Positions 12,344 through 23,796 of a stretch of DNA of 64,000 nucleotides are shown in pieces. The stretch lies in contig OZ024801.1 in NCBI GenBank assembly GCA_964017045.1, positions 34,583,257-34,647,256 of the forward strand. The letters run 5' to 3'. The translations under genes were made by a program, and so were the position numbers. The stretch comes from Omphiscola glabra. Lineage: Eukaryota; Mollusca; Gastropoda; Lymnaeidae. Within the stretch, counting starts at the first letter, position 1, and each line of letters opens with the position of its first letter. Under the pieces are notes generated by a model, which had not been told where the DNA came from, ran no database searches, and saw only the letters and a program-made list of their open reading frames with translations.

Positions 12344-13219
12344 ATATATTTCTGATACAGATGCAGTAATTCGATATCAAGGGGAGGTGAATTTCTTAAG
12401 TTTTTGTAAGGACAGCAATTGACACAGGGAATTTCGGACACATGGGTAATATAAGGTAAGTTTAGTTTTAAGAAGGAAAAGAAAAGTTATGTAAACTCAA
12501 ATAGAACTGTGCTTCCAAAAACATGTTTGTTTTTTTCTTCATTTTGTTTAAGCCTCGTGGTACGAATACAAAAAGTCAATTAACATTTGAGTATAATTTC
12601 AATTGCATCAGGGAAGTCATCACAGAAAGACAACTTTCCACTTAGGAAAAGCAAAAAAAATTGCGCATTCGTCCAGCAATTACGCAATTAGATACAACAA
12701 AAGAAGACGCTCACCCACTGACCTAGAAAAATGGGGCGTAGGCAGAAGCGGATCAGGAGATGGGGCTCAGATTTTTAGTGGTTCTCAATCTATGCTCCTT
12801 TGGTAAAGACAATGCCAAGGCTTTAACACAACAACTATCACTGGAGTTCCAACTAAAAGACGTACCGGTACAAATAACGTCTCCTTTCATCAAATGAATA
12901 GATACAATAAATTCCTCACGTGTCGCTGCAATCTTTACATTAAACGAAGAACAAACATTTTTAAAAAAATTGTGGATGTAGGGAAGGAAATGGTTGAATG
13001 CGTTTGTCACACTTCGAATTTTAGGAAAAGATATTTGCTGCGATGGGCCTAATCAAACAGCCTGTATTTAACTTAAAACATTTATTCGACAGTTATATAT
13101 ATTTTGTCTGTTGAACAGATTCACCAAAGGCTTCGACGCCTCATTTTGAATACACTTAACACATAAAGTCAGATATAGTATCAGTCCAAGATAATAAGCA
13201 AAATATTAATGACAGCAAA
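12344..13219. other. Unique DNA without a gene
   Basis: Only short frames occur; no domain is recognised. Confidence 0.4.
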
Positions 13220-13277
13220 ATCTTTACATTAGCCAGCATTCATTTACATCTTTACATTAGCCAGCATTCATTTACAG
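13220..13277. repeat. 29-bp direct duplication
   Basis: A unit containing TTACATTAGCCAGCATTCAT is present twice in tandem. Confidence 0.85.
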
Positions 13278-13959
13278 AAACGAAATACGAAGTATGCATA
13301 CATGACTAAACAGTACAACAGCTCTGTTTGAAAAGTCTGCGTATGCAATCACAATGTCCACACATGTGGAATATTTTATATATATATATATCCTTTTATG
13401 AAAGCAGGTTGAACCAATGAAACATTATAACGAAAAAAAGAACAATACATCCTCACAATAAATAGAATTTATTTTAAAACACAACTTACATAACTGATGC
13501 TGGAGAAAAGATGTTTGAAAAGTTCATCAGAGTTCATTGCTGATATCTGTGAAATCCCCAGGCAATACTGGAAAAAGAGTCCAACGGTCCAAAGGGAGAA
13601 ATCTTATATTATCATATGATGATCGTCTCCAGCTCTCGAGCCTCAAGCAAGTTCTTAAATCTCGAGTGTCGCACGTTTTTACGAACACATGTGCACTTCC
13701 GATACAGGCTCGGGTCATCGCCACTTACGGACAAGTTTCATATAAGGGATAACTTGTCATAAGACGGGAAAGTGAGCATGGGCGTCTTTTGGAAATGAAG
13801 AAACTTTGAATAGAGGGAGCTACAGTGGAACATTTCTTCCTTAATTTACTAATAAAGAAATACGTTTAGGAATTATGATGTATCAAGTTTATTTTCTGGG
13901 GTTAGCCTGAACATGTATTATTGCAATGAAATGTAAAATGCTAAAGCTTGGAGAAAAGA
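13278..13959. other. Unique DNA, gene content uncertain
   Basis: At 13,527-13,752 both strands are open for 65-71 codons with less biased composition than the flanks, but I recognise no domain and no clear pair of splice sites. Confidence 0.3.
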
Positions 13960-14055
13960 TATTCACAGTAAATCCAAGTTTGAAAACTTGCACAAGTTAA
14001 AAAATGTTCACTGTAAATCTAAGTTTGAAAACTTGCATAAGTTAAAAAAAATGTT
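13960..14055. repeat. About 48-bp imperfect direct duplication
   Basis: Two copies contain AAGTTTGAAAACTTG, a palindrome-like segment, followed by AAGTTAAAAAA and TGTTC. Confidence 0.75.
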
Positions 14056-14720
14056 CCTGTATTGAGATATAACATTGTATTCACAGATTTAGTTAACTTG
14101 AATTCGCCAACTTTTCTTGATAAATGAATATAACGTAAATTTGAAATCAATAATGATAATAATAATAAAATAATAATGAAAAATGAAAGAATAAATGACC
14201 TCGTATCAAATAAAATAGACATCTAGCTTCCCATTAAATGACATAAAAAGAGATGTGCTAAAAAAATGGCTTTGCGACGAGTCGTGGCTGGCGTCTCTAG
14301 TTTATTTTATACTTGTATTCTCTAGCGTACATATTTCGGAGGTCACTTAACAGGAGAGATCATTGACAAGTATGATATCGATACTGTTATAATATGTTGT
14401 GGTTACGGTTATTGCTGTAGATTATGGTAGGCACCAACAGGGGAGAGAAGCATATCCCTTGACCACAGGCAACCTACGATGCCAGTAAACCCCAAATTGG
14501 GGGCAGGCAGAACAGATGAGATATTGACTTTTGAGTTATGAAATATAATTTTTATATATAATGTATTATTAATTATAAATTGTATTATTTTAAACATTTG
14601 ACTTAAGTCACACGTTCATGTGAAGTCATCTCTGCGGTTTTCTTTTTTAAATTAATTTGTTTAAATTATGATTCCATATTTTAATTCAATTTTTAAAGTT
14701 CATCATCGTTAATTGTATAA
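14056..14720. other. Unique AT-rich spacer
   Basis: No gene or motif seen. Confidence 0.4.
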
Positions 14721-14834
14721 TCAGTTTGAGACTAAGTCAAACAATTCTTAGACGGTGCTCAGTTTGAGACTAAGTCAAACAATTCTTAGACGGTGCTCAG
14801 TTTGAGACTAGGTCAAACAATTCTTAGACGGTGC
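14721..14834. repeat. 38-bp minisatellite, 3 copies
   Basis: Three copies of a unit starting TCAGTTTGAGACTAAGTC; one substitution separates the third. Confidence 0.94.
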
Positions 14835-14879
14835 AGAATGCAGAGAGGTTCATAAACCCTGCCCTAGAGCATCCCTAAA

Positions 14880-15400
14880 AATACACAACAACACGCGCAC
14901 ACAATAACCCCGAACAACACACTGACACAACACACTGACACAACACACTGATACAAAACACTGACCCAACACACTGATACAACACACTGAAAAAACACAC
15001 TTGCACAAAACACTCACACAAAACACTCACACAACACACTCACACAAACACTAACCCACTCCCACAGCACACACTAAACACGCACTCAACACAGGCACAC
15101 ATACGCACTCAACAAATGCACACATCAGACGCACTCAAAACACACACACATCATACGAACTCAACACACGAATAGGCACACACACTACACACACAAACAC
15201 AATACACGAATAGGCACACAAACTACACACACAAATACAATACACGAATAGGCACACAAACTACACACACAAACACAATACACGAATAGGCACACAAACT
15301 ACACACACAAACACAACAAACGAATAGGCACACAAACTACACACACAAACACAATGCACGAATAGGCACACAAACTACACACACAAACACAATACATGAA
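14880..15400. repeat. AC-rich tract maturing into a 38-bp minisatellite
   Basis: The left half is irregular ACAACACACTGACAC-type sequence. From about 15,168 a 38-bp unit with core CACGAATAGGCACACAAA repeats about six times. The gradual change suggests a simple-sequence tract that gave rise to an ordered array. Confidence 0.88.
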
Positions 15401-15456
15401 TAGGCACTCAGATCAGAAGCACGAATTTAAGATTTAAAAAAACAAAACTCCAAATC

Positions 15457-15676
15457 GAAGTGCGTCCTGTAGCCTCTACTAAAGCATAAACAGAAGTGTT
15501 GAAGTGCGTCCTGTAGCCTCTACTAAAGCATAAACAGAAGTGTTGAAGTGCGTCCTGTAGCCTCTACTAAAGCATAAACAGAAGTGTTGAAGTGCGTCCT
15601 GTAGCCTCTACTAAAGCATAAACAGAAGTGTTGAAGTGCGTCCTGTAGCCTCTACTAAAGCATAAACAGAAGTGTT
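15457..15676. repeat. 44-bp minisatellite, 5 copies
   Basis: Five apparently identical copies of a unit beginning GAAGTGCGTCCTGTAGCC. Confidence 0.96.
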
Positions 15677-16078
15677 GGTAATCCTATTATTGATGTCCGA
15701 TCGTTCTGTCCATCTGCTAATGTTCACAAAGCGTCATGTCATCAGATTTACACACAACTCCTCTACCAAAGTTAACACCATGCTCCCACAGAATGAGACG
15801 AGCCTATAGTAACGTTTATACAGGATGTTGCTGAATTCATTATAAACGCAATTGACCGAGTTTGTGTTGGTAAATCCTGAACACCGCAGATTGAAGAAAT
15901 AATAATAATAAATGGCAGAACATTTAGTTTAAGACTTATCTGCTTTGTCTAATGCAGTGTTTCCCAACCTTTTTGTGCCATGCCTGTCTAAAATCCTTAT
16001 GCCCCCTATGTGTCATATTCATATTCATAAATAGACTTGTTCACTGAAGAAACTTAAATGATAGATTTTAGGAAGAAA

Positions 16079-16442
16079 TCACCAGGAAATTGGTGAAGAA
16101 ACATAGTAAGTAAATTGGTGAAAAAACCTAGTAAGTAAATTGGTGAGGAAACCTAGTAAGTAAAATTGGTGAGGAAACATAGTAAGTAAATTGGTGAGGA
16201 AACCTAGTAAGTAAATTGTTGAGGAAACATAGTAAGTAAATTGTTGAGGAAACATAGTAAGTAAATTGGTGAGGAAACATACTAAGTAAATTGTTGAGGA
16301 AACATAGTAAGTAAATTGTTGAGGAAACATAGTAAGTAAATTGTTGAGGAAACATAGTAAGTAAATTGGTGAGGAAACATAGTAAGTAAATTGGTGAGGA
16401 AACATAGTAAGTAAATTGTTGAGGAAACATAGTAAGTAAATT
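16079..16442. repeat. 25-bp minisatellite, about 14 copies, in the hAT 3' region
   Basis: The unit core is GAGGAAACATAGTAAGTA followed by AATTGGT or AATTGTT. It lies between the hAT terminal repeat at 15,955 and the transposase stop codon at 16,531, so it is in the element's 3' non-coding part. Confidence 0.95.
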
Positions 16443-16653
16443 TTCTAAACATATATGGAGAACTGATTTCAAGTATATGAAATAATTTTAATGAAATATT
16501 TTCTATGTTATTTCAATTATTAGTAATTATTTAAATTAAGTGAGATGTTTGTGCTTGATGCTTGCTTGTAAGAGATTTTATGTTAAGTTCCAACTTAATA
16601 AGCTTCAGCCTCAAGTCTCCCCGTTGTGTTCTATCAAGGCGATTTCTTTCTTT

Positions 16654-16679
16654 TGTGTGTGTGTGTGTGTGTGTGTGCG
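16654..16679. repeat. GT microsatellite inside the hAT pseudogene
   Basis: About twelve GT dinucleotides. On the minus strand it falls between NDLL and NRLD of the transposase remnant and replaces a few expected residues. Confidence 0.92.
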
Positions 16680-16769
16680 CAACAAATCATTTAAGTCACT
16701 AAATCCACATTCAGCGAAATATGAAGATGGAAACGGTTACAATAGTTTTCTTGCACATTTGGTTGAATT

Positions 16770-18135
16770 TGGCTATTTGATTTCTGTTTCCTCACAAAGC
16801 CAAGCCATCTTGGTTAAATGTGGATATTTGATTTCTGTTTCCTCACAAAGCCAAGCCATCTTGGTTGAATGTGGATATTTGATTTCTGTTTCCTCACAAA
16901 GCCAAACCATCTTGGTTGAATGTGGATATTTGATTTCTGTTTCCTCACAAAGCCAAGCCATCTTGGTTGAATGTGGATATTTGATTTCTCTTTCCTCACA
17001 AAGCCAAGCCATCTTGGTTGAATGTGGATATTTGATTTCTGTTTCCTCACAAAGCCAAGCCATCTTGGTTGAATGTGGATATTTGATTTCTGTTTCCTCA
17101 CAAGGCCACGCCATCTTGGTTGAATGTGGATATTTGATTTCTGTTTCCTCACAAAGCCACGCCATCTTGGTTGAATGTGGATATTTGATTTCTGTTTCCT
17201 CACAAAGCCAAGCCATCTTGGTTGAATGTGGATATTTGATTTCTGTTTCCTCACAAAGCCAAGCCATCTTGGTTGAATGTGGATATTTGATTTCTGTTTC
17301 CTCACAAAGCCAAGCCATCTTGGTTAAATGTGGATATTTGATTTCTGTTTCCTCACAAAGCCAAGCCATCTTGGTTGAATGTGGATATTTGATTTCTGTT
17401 TCCTCACAAAGCCAAGCCATCTTGGTTGAATGTGGATATTGGATTTCTGTTTCCTCACAAAGCCACGCCCTCTTGGTTGAATGTGGATATTTGATTTCTG
17501 TTTCCTCACAAAGCCAAGCCATCTTGGTTGAATGTGGATAATTGATTTCTGTTTCCTCACAAAGCCAAGCCATCTTGGTTGAATGTGGATAATTGATTTC
17601 TGTTTCCTCACAAAGCCAAGCCATCTTGGTTGAATGTGGATATTTGATTTCTGTTTCCTCACAAAGCCAAGCCATCTTGGTTGAATGTGGATAATTGATT
17701 TCTGTTTCCTCACAAAGCCAAGCCATCTTGGTTGAATGTGGATATTTGATTTCTGTTTCCTCACAAAGCCAAGCCATCTTGGTTGAATGTGGATATTTGA
17801 TTTCTGTTTCCTCACAAAGCCAAGCCATCTTGGTTGAATGTGGATATTTGATTTCTGTTTCCTCACAAAGGCAAGCCATCTTGGTTGAATGTGGGTATTT
17901 GATGTATGTTTCCTCACAAAGCCAAGCCAACTTTGTTGAATGTGGATATTTGATTTCTGTTTCCTCACAAAGCCAAGCCATCTTGGTTGAATGTGGATAT
18001 TTGATTTCTGTTTCCTCACAAAGCCAAGCCATCTTGGTTGAATGTGGATATTTGATTTCTGTTTCCTCACAAAGCCAAGCCATCTTGGTTGAATGTGGAT
18101 ATTTGATTTCTGTTTCCTCACAAAGCCAAGCCATC
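16770..18135. repeat. 51-bp minisatellite, about 27 copies
   Basis: The unit core is CTCACAAAGCCAAGCCATC plus a TTGGTTGAATGTGGATAT segment. Copies differ at scattered sites. The minus-strand frame stays open through every copy, while the plus frame is closed by TAA in several (GGATAATTG). Flanking sequence shows that the minus frame is the transposase frame. Confidence 0.96.
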
Positions 18136-18400
18136 GCTCCTTTTATATTAAATAACGTTTTAACTGACTCATCATTTTGCATGTCTGCGAGTTCTTCTTG
18201 ATACTGCATATTTGAAGCATCAGAGAAATCCACTAACATTGGCTATATCATCCAAGTTGGAAAAGGAATTTGTTTCAAATCAGAAAATCTTTCTTTTAAA
18301 TCAGCCGATAATTTTTTTTAGATGCAATGTTGCCACTGTCAAATCATCTGAATTGAAGATAAACGTTTGAATAAAAGAAGTCAAGTTTGCTGTATTCTCC

Positions 18401-18814
18401 ACGTTTTATATTTCCAATTAATGCTTGCTAGTTACATTTCGTACAAATAGTCAGAATTACTGTGCTACTTAATACCATCTTATATCTTATTTGTTCGATT
18501 ACCTCCGTAACACTAGGACCACCTTCATGACCACTTCGGTAAAATTCGGACCACCTTCCCAACCACTTACGAGCAAAAATAATTATAAAATATGAATACT
18601 TTTTTTTTTAACAAACGACCAATTTCAAACAACACCAGCCAAACATTTCCTTCTTTCACTACTGGAAAGACAGTGCGGATGGAGCTACGCACCGTTAGCC
18701 AGCGCACTTACGCGTTCAAGATGAGGGTGTCTTGCTCTGTTACTTTTGACGTCCTTGACCTTTGCAACCATGAATTCTGCTAACTCATCTCGTCATAGTC
18801 GAACGTTTAAAACG
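18401..18814. other. Unique DNA right of the hAT remnant
   Basis: No gene is supported. The 5' end of the hAT element should lie here or further right, but no matching terminal repeat is clear. Confidence 0.35.
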
Positions 18815-18955
18815 TGGGTGTCCAAACCCAGGGGTCGCGAAGGATTTTCTAGGGAGTCGCCGGCTGAAACAGTCAACTTAACTATGACAAATAAATCTTT
18901 CAAAATCAAAGCGATATTCATTTGTAGTCGTCTTAAAGTTTGGAAAACACCATTA
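18815..18955. mobile_element. Possible short hAT-like MITE
   Basis: The left end GGGTGTCCAAACCC pairs imperfectly with the right end AGTTTGGAAAACACC, and the inside has GGGGTCGCGAAGG and GGGAGTCGCC, a style seen in hAT-type MITEs. No target duplication is clear. Confidence 0.4.
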
Positions 18956-19508
18956 TACTATTTGCATCTACATATATTCATTATGTGAGCGTGCTTGTTG
19001 CCTCCAGGACGGCATGGCCGCAAATTTTGAAGCCTGTGAACGAGCTCCGGTTAAATCATCGCCATAATTATTTCGTGGGTTAAAATCATATTGCATAATA
19101 ATATATTGGTCCTGAATAAACAAGCCATTTTTGATGAGTTTTGTTTTTTCATTATCAAAAAGCATTTACTAAATTAAAATATATATTGGACCAGCTGGTT
19201 ATCATGCTGTTTTAAAATAAGTTACTGAAACATTGGCTTCTATAAAACTGGGTTGAAATTTTAAAAAATGGGTACATGGGGTTTAAGGAGAGCATTTTTA
19301 CTTTAAAAAAGTTTTGTGTTCCTGGTGTTGACATCTTTGAAATCACGGGACATAATAAAAAGGAATAGCTCGACCTTCCATGGGGACATTTCCTGTGATG
19401 GGAGACTACCACATCCAAACGATGGTAGCATTTCATCTGCAAGTATTCGGACAATCAGGGGCGTATCTTTACTATTCTATACAACATTCTATACATTATG
19501 CGCCAATT
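18956..19508. other. Unique spacer
   Basis: I see nothing recognisable. Confidence 0.4.
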
Positions 19509-19685
19509 GTAACTGTATGACACTGAAACTGCCATGTAACTGTATGACACTGAAACTGCCATGTAACTGCATGACACTGAAACTGCCATGTAACTGTATG
19601 ACACTGAAACTGCCATGTAACTGTATGACACTGAAACTGCCATGTAACTGTATGACACTGAAACTGCCATGTAACTGTCTGAAAC
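19509..19685. repeat. 27-bp minisatellite, about 6.5 copies
   Basis: The unit core is CTGTATGACACTGAAACTG followed by CCATGTAA. Three frames stay open across the array only because the period is a multiple of three. Confidence 0.95.
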
Positions 19686-20234
19686 TGTCACACCTTGAAC
19701 GCTTACACGCGTTTGTCACATGTGCATAGCTCCAGCCGCCACGAGTTCCATGAGGTGTCCAGGTAGTTGTGTTTGCCAGTTAGTGTTGGTCCCTCTATGG
19801 AGGAAAATGTTTTCATAATTGTGCAACTAGTCGTGAATACAGGGGGGGGGGGAGTTTGAAAAAGGGGAGAAACAATTTCGAGACAGATTTAATAAGACGA
19901 CACCAGGCAACACACTTAGGTCAATTGTACTGTCTCAACGGAAGGGTAAGAATGGTCGGCCAGTAAATGTTTCCACAAATAAGAATTACGCACGTGCTCG
20001 GCCTCAGATTTCCCTACATTCGCACCTAAGGAGTCTACGATGAACACCCTTGAAACTGAACATTAGCTATACGTCTGTTCGCCGTTTTTCTAACGACATA
20101 AATGCATTTCGAACCAGATACAGCTTGACAGACCCAGAAATGACAGGATTAGGATGTTGATTTGTGGAACAATTTTTACCACGGTGTACGAGGATCCATA
20201 ATACTTAGGAATGCGTAGTGCTAGCAAGAAACTC

Positions 20235-20580
20235 ACAGTCTCTTGGACGGCTACACCCATCGCCAGACAACTCGCAGATGGTATTGTCCAGAAACCGTTA
20301 TACAGTGCACATGTGACGATTTGGTGTGGCGATTGAGCGCACCGTATGTTAGGCCAAGTTTCATTGATAACGATGAAAGCAACGATCTTACTGTCACCCA
20401 AGAACGCTACATGGCTATGACGATCGAACGATGTTTTCGTGATTTGAGAAGTTTCTGCAGTGCAAGGAACCTTCACGTGAATAGACAGTGGTATTAACGA
20501 CAGGACGTGGCGACCAGCCACACAGCTTGGGAATCTATGCTAAAGAAAAACTTTCCTGGACGAATCATTTCGTGTGGTAC
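20235..20580 (+). pseudogene. Broken Tc1/mariner-superfamily transposase fragment
   Basis: Conserved blocks of a DDE transposase can be read in order on the plus strand but in changing frames: DGYTHRQTTRRWY, then QKPLYSAHVTIWCG, then DLTVTQERYMAM, then QWY-stop-RQDVATSHTAWESM and NFPGRIIS. The RQDVATSHTA block corresponds to the usual WFQQDGATxHTA motif, so the aspartate codon at 20,504-20,506 is the second catalytic Asp. At least two frame changes and two stops show it is dead. The N-terminal helix-turn-helix part, the first catalytic Asp and the final D/E are not visible. The fragment stops where a 27-bp minisatellite begins, so the rest may have been lost when the array formed. Confidence 0.8.
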
Positions 20581-20587
20581 TGACTTT

Positions 20588-20940
20588 TCACACCTGACTC
20601 TCTGACTTCCCATACCTGTCTCACATCTCTGACTTCCCATACCTGCCTCACTTCTCTGACTTCCCATACCTGTCTCGCTTCTCTGACTTCCCATACCTGT
20701 CTCACATCTCTGACTTCCCATACCTGTCTCACTTCTCTGACTTCCCATACCTGTCTCACTTCTCTGACTTCCCATACCTGTCTCAATTCTCTGACTTCCC
20801 ATACCTGTCTCACTTCTCTTACTTCCTATACCTGTCTCACATCTCTGATTTCCCATACCTGTCTCACTTCTCTGACTTCCCATACTTGTCTCACATCTCT
20901 GACTTCCCATACCTGTCTGACTTCTCTGACTTTCCAAACC
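20588..20940. repeat. 27-bp minisatellite, about 13 copies, abutting the transposase fragment
   Basis: The unit core is CTGACTTCCCATACCTGTC plus TCACTTCT. The minus-strand open frame (nine-residue repeat) is a by-product of the period. Confidence 0.95.
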
Positions 20941-21116
20941 TTTTCACTTCACTGGTCTTAAGCCAAGTGATGTCTGCTTGTAGAGAATTTTAAAGGAGAG
21001 TGTGTTCCCCTTTGAAGATTCACCAAGAACTGTACCTGCCTTGCACGACAAAATAATATCTTTTAGCAGGAGTCCGCTACAACCATTGTTCAATGATTTA
21101 TTTGAAAATCAATGTG

Positions 21117-21385
21117 ACTACAGCGATATGAACACTGACAACAGCCATATGAACACTGACTGCAGCCATATGAACACTGACTACAGCCATATGAACATTG
21201 ACTTCATCCATATGAACACTGACTACAGTCATATGAACACTGACAAAAGCCATATGGACACTGACAACAGCCATATGAACACTGACTACAGCCATATGAA
21301 CACTGACCTAAGCCATATGAACACTGACCTAAGCTATATGAATACTGACTACAGCGATATGAACACTGACTACAGCGAGACAGTG
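21117..21385. repeat. 21-bp minisatellite, about 12-13 copies
   Basis: The unit is AGCCATATGAACACTGAC plus three bases. It lies within an open plus-strand stretch from about 21,002 to 21,586 that has non-repeat ends. I do not recognise those ends and the start would be non-ATG, so no gene is called. Confidence 0.93.
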
Positions 21386-22460
21386 CACACTATGAACAAT
21401 GATGTGACGCACACCGTGGGCAATCAAAAAGCTAATATACTGAGAGTGTCTATGTTGGATTCTCTCAGTAGAAATAAATATGACAACATGGAAATATTGT
21501 TCGTAATTTATTTTCAGTACTGCTACTTTTCGCGCATGCTTTGCATTGGAATAATTGTTTCAAATTGTATGTATGCAGTAATGTAAAAATTAAAAAGCCA
21601 AATTTATTTTGGCTATTAAAACTACTCTGTATGTAAATGGAATAGATAATAAAATTCTATGTAAAAGTCATGCAATGTTATCTTTATTAAAATAGTTGTT
21701 TATAGGAAAACCATTGAACTGACAGGGGGAGACAACATAACACAAGTGTTAGAGGCTTATTGTAAACAAAAAAATGCTCTTTGCCCTTGATAACTATTCA
21801 TTCTATTATTTCGTCCAAGAGGGGCTTATGGACCCTTTTAACAATCGTTTAGTTACGCCATTGTAGTCAGAAATACGTCAGATGCAGAATTTTAAAAAGC
21901 TAATGGAGGGAAAGTTTTAAAGTTAAAAAAAATAATTACTGTAAGTTCTTTCATAGTTTCTCTTTTTTTTCCCTTATCCTCTATCCGCCCTTGCACACAC
22001 CTGCAGTCACATGCAGTCACCTTGCTTCACTCATTTACTGACACAACATACCTCATTCTCACTGGATGTCAGCTCAGTACTCTGCGGCCGGCCTTGAGAT
22101 GAAACCACTTAGCATAGTTGGGACCGAAGGTCACGTCATCAAAGGCCCCCAGGTCACGCAAGTGATGACGCCATCCAACAGAAGACTAAACATAGTTTCA
22201 AATGGGAAGGTGTGGGGATATGGGGAGCAAAGTTAACAAAACATAGACCAGGCAAGTGCACCAAGTCGCCCCCAGTCACGAGTCTGTGTGCTTAACTTAA
22301 CTCTTATAATATAATAGCAACTGTTGGCGAGTTCCGTTATGTAACGAGAAGTGGAGTCGATCTGAAAATATATTTGTTTCCAGAGATCGAAGTACGATAA
22401 TAATCGTGGTATCATATTTATTGCCGTGACTCAAAATACTTTTTTTTAAATTTCCGGAAA
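21386..22460. other. Unique DNA; possible unrecognised exon
   Basis: Around 22,050-22,230 the plus strand has an open, better-balanced stretch that includes KPLSIVGTEGHVIKG. I cannot match it to a family and splice sites are weak. The rest is AT-rich and empty. Confidence 0.3.
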
Positions 22461-22610
22461 GTTAGCGTACCATCATCACACTTGCTTACATAGGGTTAGT
22501 ACCACCCGGAGTTAGCTTACCATCATCACAGTTGCTTATATAGGGTTAGTACCACCCGGAATTAGCTTACCATCGTCACAGTTGCGTAGACAGGGTTAGT
22601 ACCACCCGGT
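22461..22610. repeat. 50-bp direct repeat, 3 copies
   Basis: Three copies of a unit beginning GTTAGCTTACCATCATCACA and ending AGTACCACCCGGA. The copies differ at a few sites. The end runs into a GGGCCAAAATTCTTGTCGCC segment resembling one near 25,175. Confidence 0.94.
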
Positions 22611-23326
22611 GCGGGCCAAAATTCTTGTCGCCCGTTCCACGAAAAAAAAACAATTACCATTTAAAAGAAATGAGTGCCGCTTAGGATGAACGCTCCCTGT
22701 ACGTCACCTTCTCTTGCCACTGCCTCCATTATCGTATAATAAGTTATATGTTGTTGCTGTTCGTTTTATTGTTGATAGCATGCATTCTAGTCGTATCGCG
22801 CAGCCTACTAGAGTCTGACATGAGCCGATCCTACATTGCCGTGTATATCAAATTCCAGAGATATTTTGATTTGTTTTAGCTGGTAGCTACTTGAGCTTAT
22901 AATTAAATGACTATTAGGTGGGGATGGATTGGCGGTTAGCTGATGACGGATTTCGAATAACCAACTGTCATCATTCTTGCCCTTTGTCTTACTGATGGCG
23001 CCACTCGACCTACTTTCAATGGTTGTAGTCGAACAATTCGCTCTGACTACATAATGTTTTTAGGCGGGAAGATGTTCAAAAAAGAATAATAATAACATAT
23101 TTTTAAAATATTGAAACAATTCTCCAATATTGTGAGCAACACAGGAAGAAGCATGCATCGAAAAAATAAAATAATAATTCGAGACGACGGTCCACCGTTG
23201 TGTGCGGGGGTGAGACAGAATATGAGCCCACACTTGTGATCTCTTGTAAATTCTTAGCGAGGCCACTTCACTGTCAAGAACATCTTATAAAATGGTTTTT
23301 GAATAAAAAGAAATAATCTTAAAACA
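22611..23326. other. Unique spacer
   Basis: No gene seen. The first 70 bp may belong to a dispersed repeat (AGTGCCGCTT block). Confidence 0.4.
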
Positions 23327-23452
23327 CACTAGTACTATATATTTAGGTGTCACGACATACTAGTACTATATATTTAGGTGTCACGACACACTAGTACTAT
23401 ATATTTAGGTGTCACGACACACTAGTACTATATATTTAGGTTTCACGACACA
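23327..23452. repeat. 31-bp minisatellite, 4 copies
   Basis: The unit core is ACTAGTACTATATATTTAGG followed by TGTCACGACAC. Confidence 0.94.
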
Positions 23453-23612
23453 GCATTTTGATTTGTGTATTTGTGTGTGTGTTTGTGTGTTCAAGATAAA
23501 TGGGATAATTTGCTCCCGAGTAGCGTGCATATAATGTAATTTAGGCAAAATCCCAACAAAGACCTTTTCGTTTTTATCTTCGGTTGTATTCCTTTCAATT
23601 AAAAAACATGTA

Positions 23613-23702
23613 GACACACCAGTGAATCATGGCGACACACCAGTGAATCATGGTGACACACCCGTGCATCATGGCGACACACCAGTGAGTCATGGCGACA
23701 CA
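23613..23702. repeat. 21-bp minisatellite, about 4 copies
   Basis: The unit is GACACACCAGTGAATCATGG plus one base, with one CGTGCATC variant. Confidence 0.93.
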
Positions 23703-23796
23703 GATGATAAAAACAGCTTATCTCAAATAAAAAAAAAATTAAAATTCCGATGCACGGAACGCATGGTTACGTTTTCCACCGTCTAATTCTCTCAGA

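Larger units (their letters stand above)
16531..18400 (-). pseudogene. hAT transposase C-terminal pseudogene split by a 17-codon tandem expansion
   Basis: Read on the minus strand, about 18,400 to 18,130 gives a hAT-type stretch (ADLKERFSDLKQIPFPTW, a stop, then QEELADMQNDESVK) with a frameshift in an A run near 18,320. This leads into the unit MAWLCEETEIKYPHSTK, repeated about 27 times. After the last unit the ancestral domain resumes: PNSTKCARKLL, a stop, PFPSSYFAECGFSDLNDLL, a CA/GT microsatellite, NRLDRTQRGDLRL, and an end at 16,531 close to the usual hAT C-terminus. The order matches the hAT C-terminal dimerisation region of GTF2IRD2/ZBED5-like transposases. The N-terminal BED finger and most of the catalytic core were not found. 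The stops and frameshift show it is dead. The repeat peptide matches the sequence expected at the insertion point, so the array arose from the gene itself. Confidence 0.88.
15955..18420 (-). mobile_element. Decayed hAT transposon carrying two internal arrays
   Basis: On the plus strand position 15,955 begins CAGTGTTTCCCAACC, the form expected for a hAT terminal inverted repeat; read on the minus strand this is the 3' end of the element. The minus strand then holds a broken hAT transposase C-terminal region (separate entry). Two minisatellites lie inside: a 25-bp array in the 3' part and a 51-bp array inside the coding region. The 5' terminal repeat was not found with certainty, so the right boundary is only the limit of readable transposase. 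Confidence 0.7.

Noticed and set aside
18592..18783. Short open stretches on both strands with a possible minus-strand GTAAGT near 18,710
   Set aside because: Frame is short, no domain recognised and no supporting acceptor; below the evidence standard for a gene call.
21002..21586. 194-codon frame containing the 21-bp repeat
   Set aside because: The start is non-ATG, the non-repeat ends are unrecognised, and the repeat accounts for the openness.
22050..22230. Open, balanced plus-strand stretch that might be an exon
   Set aside because: No recognised domain; the possible acceptor is weak and no good donor follows, so it is mentioned only as unannotated sequence.
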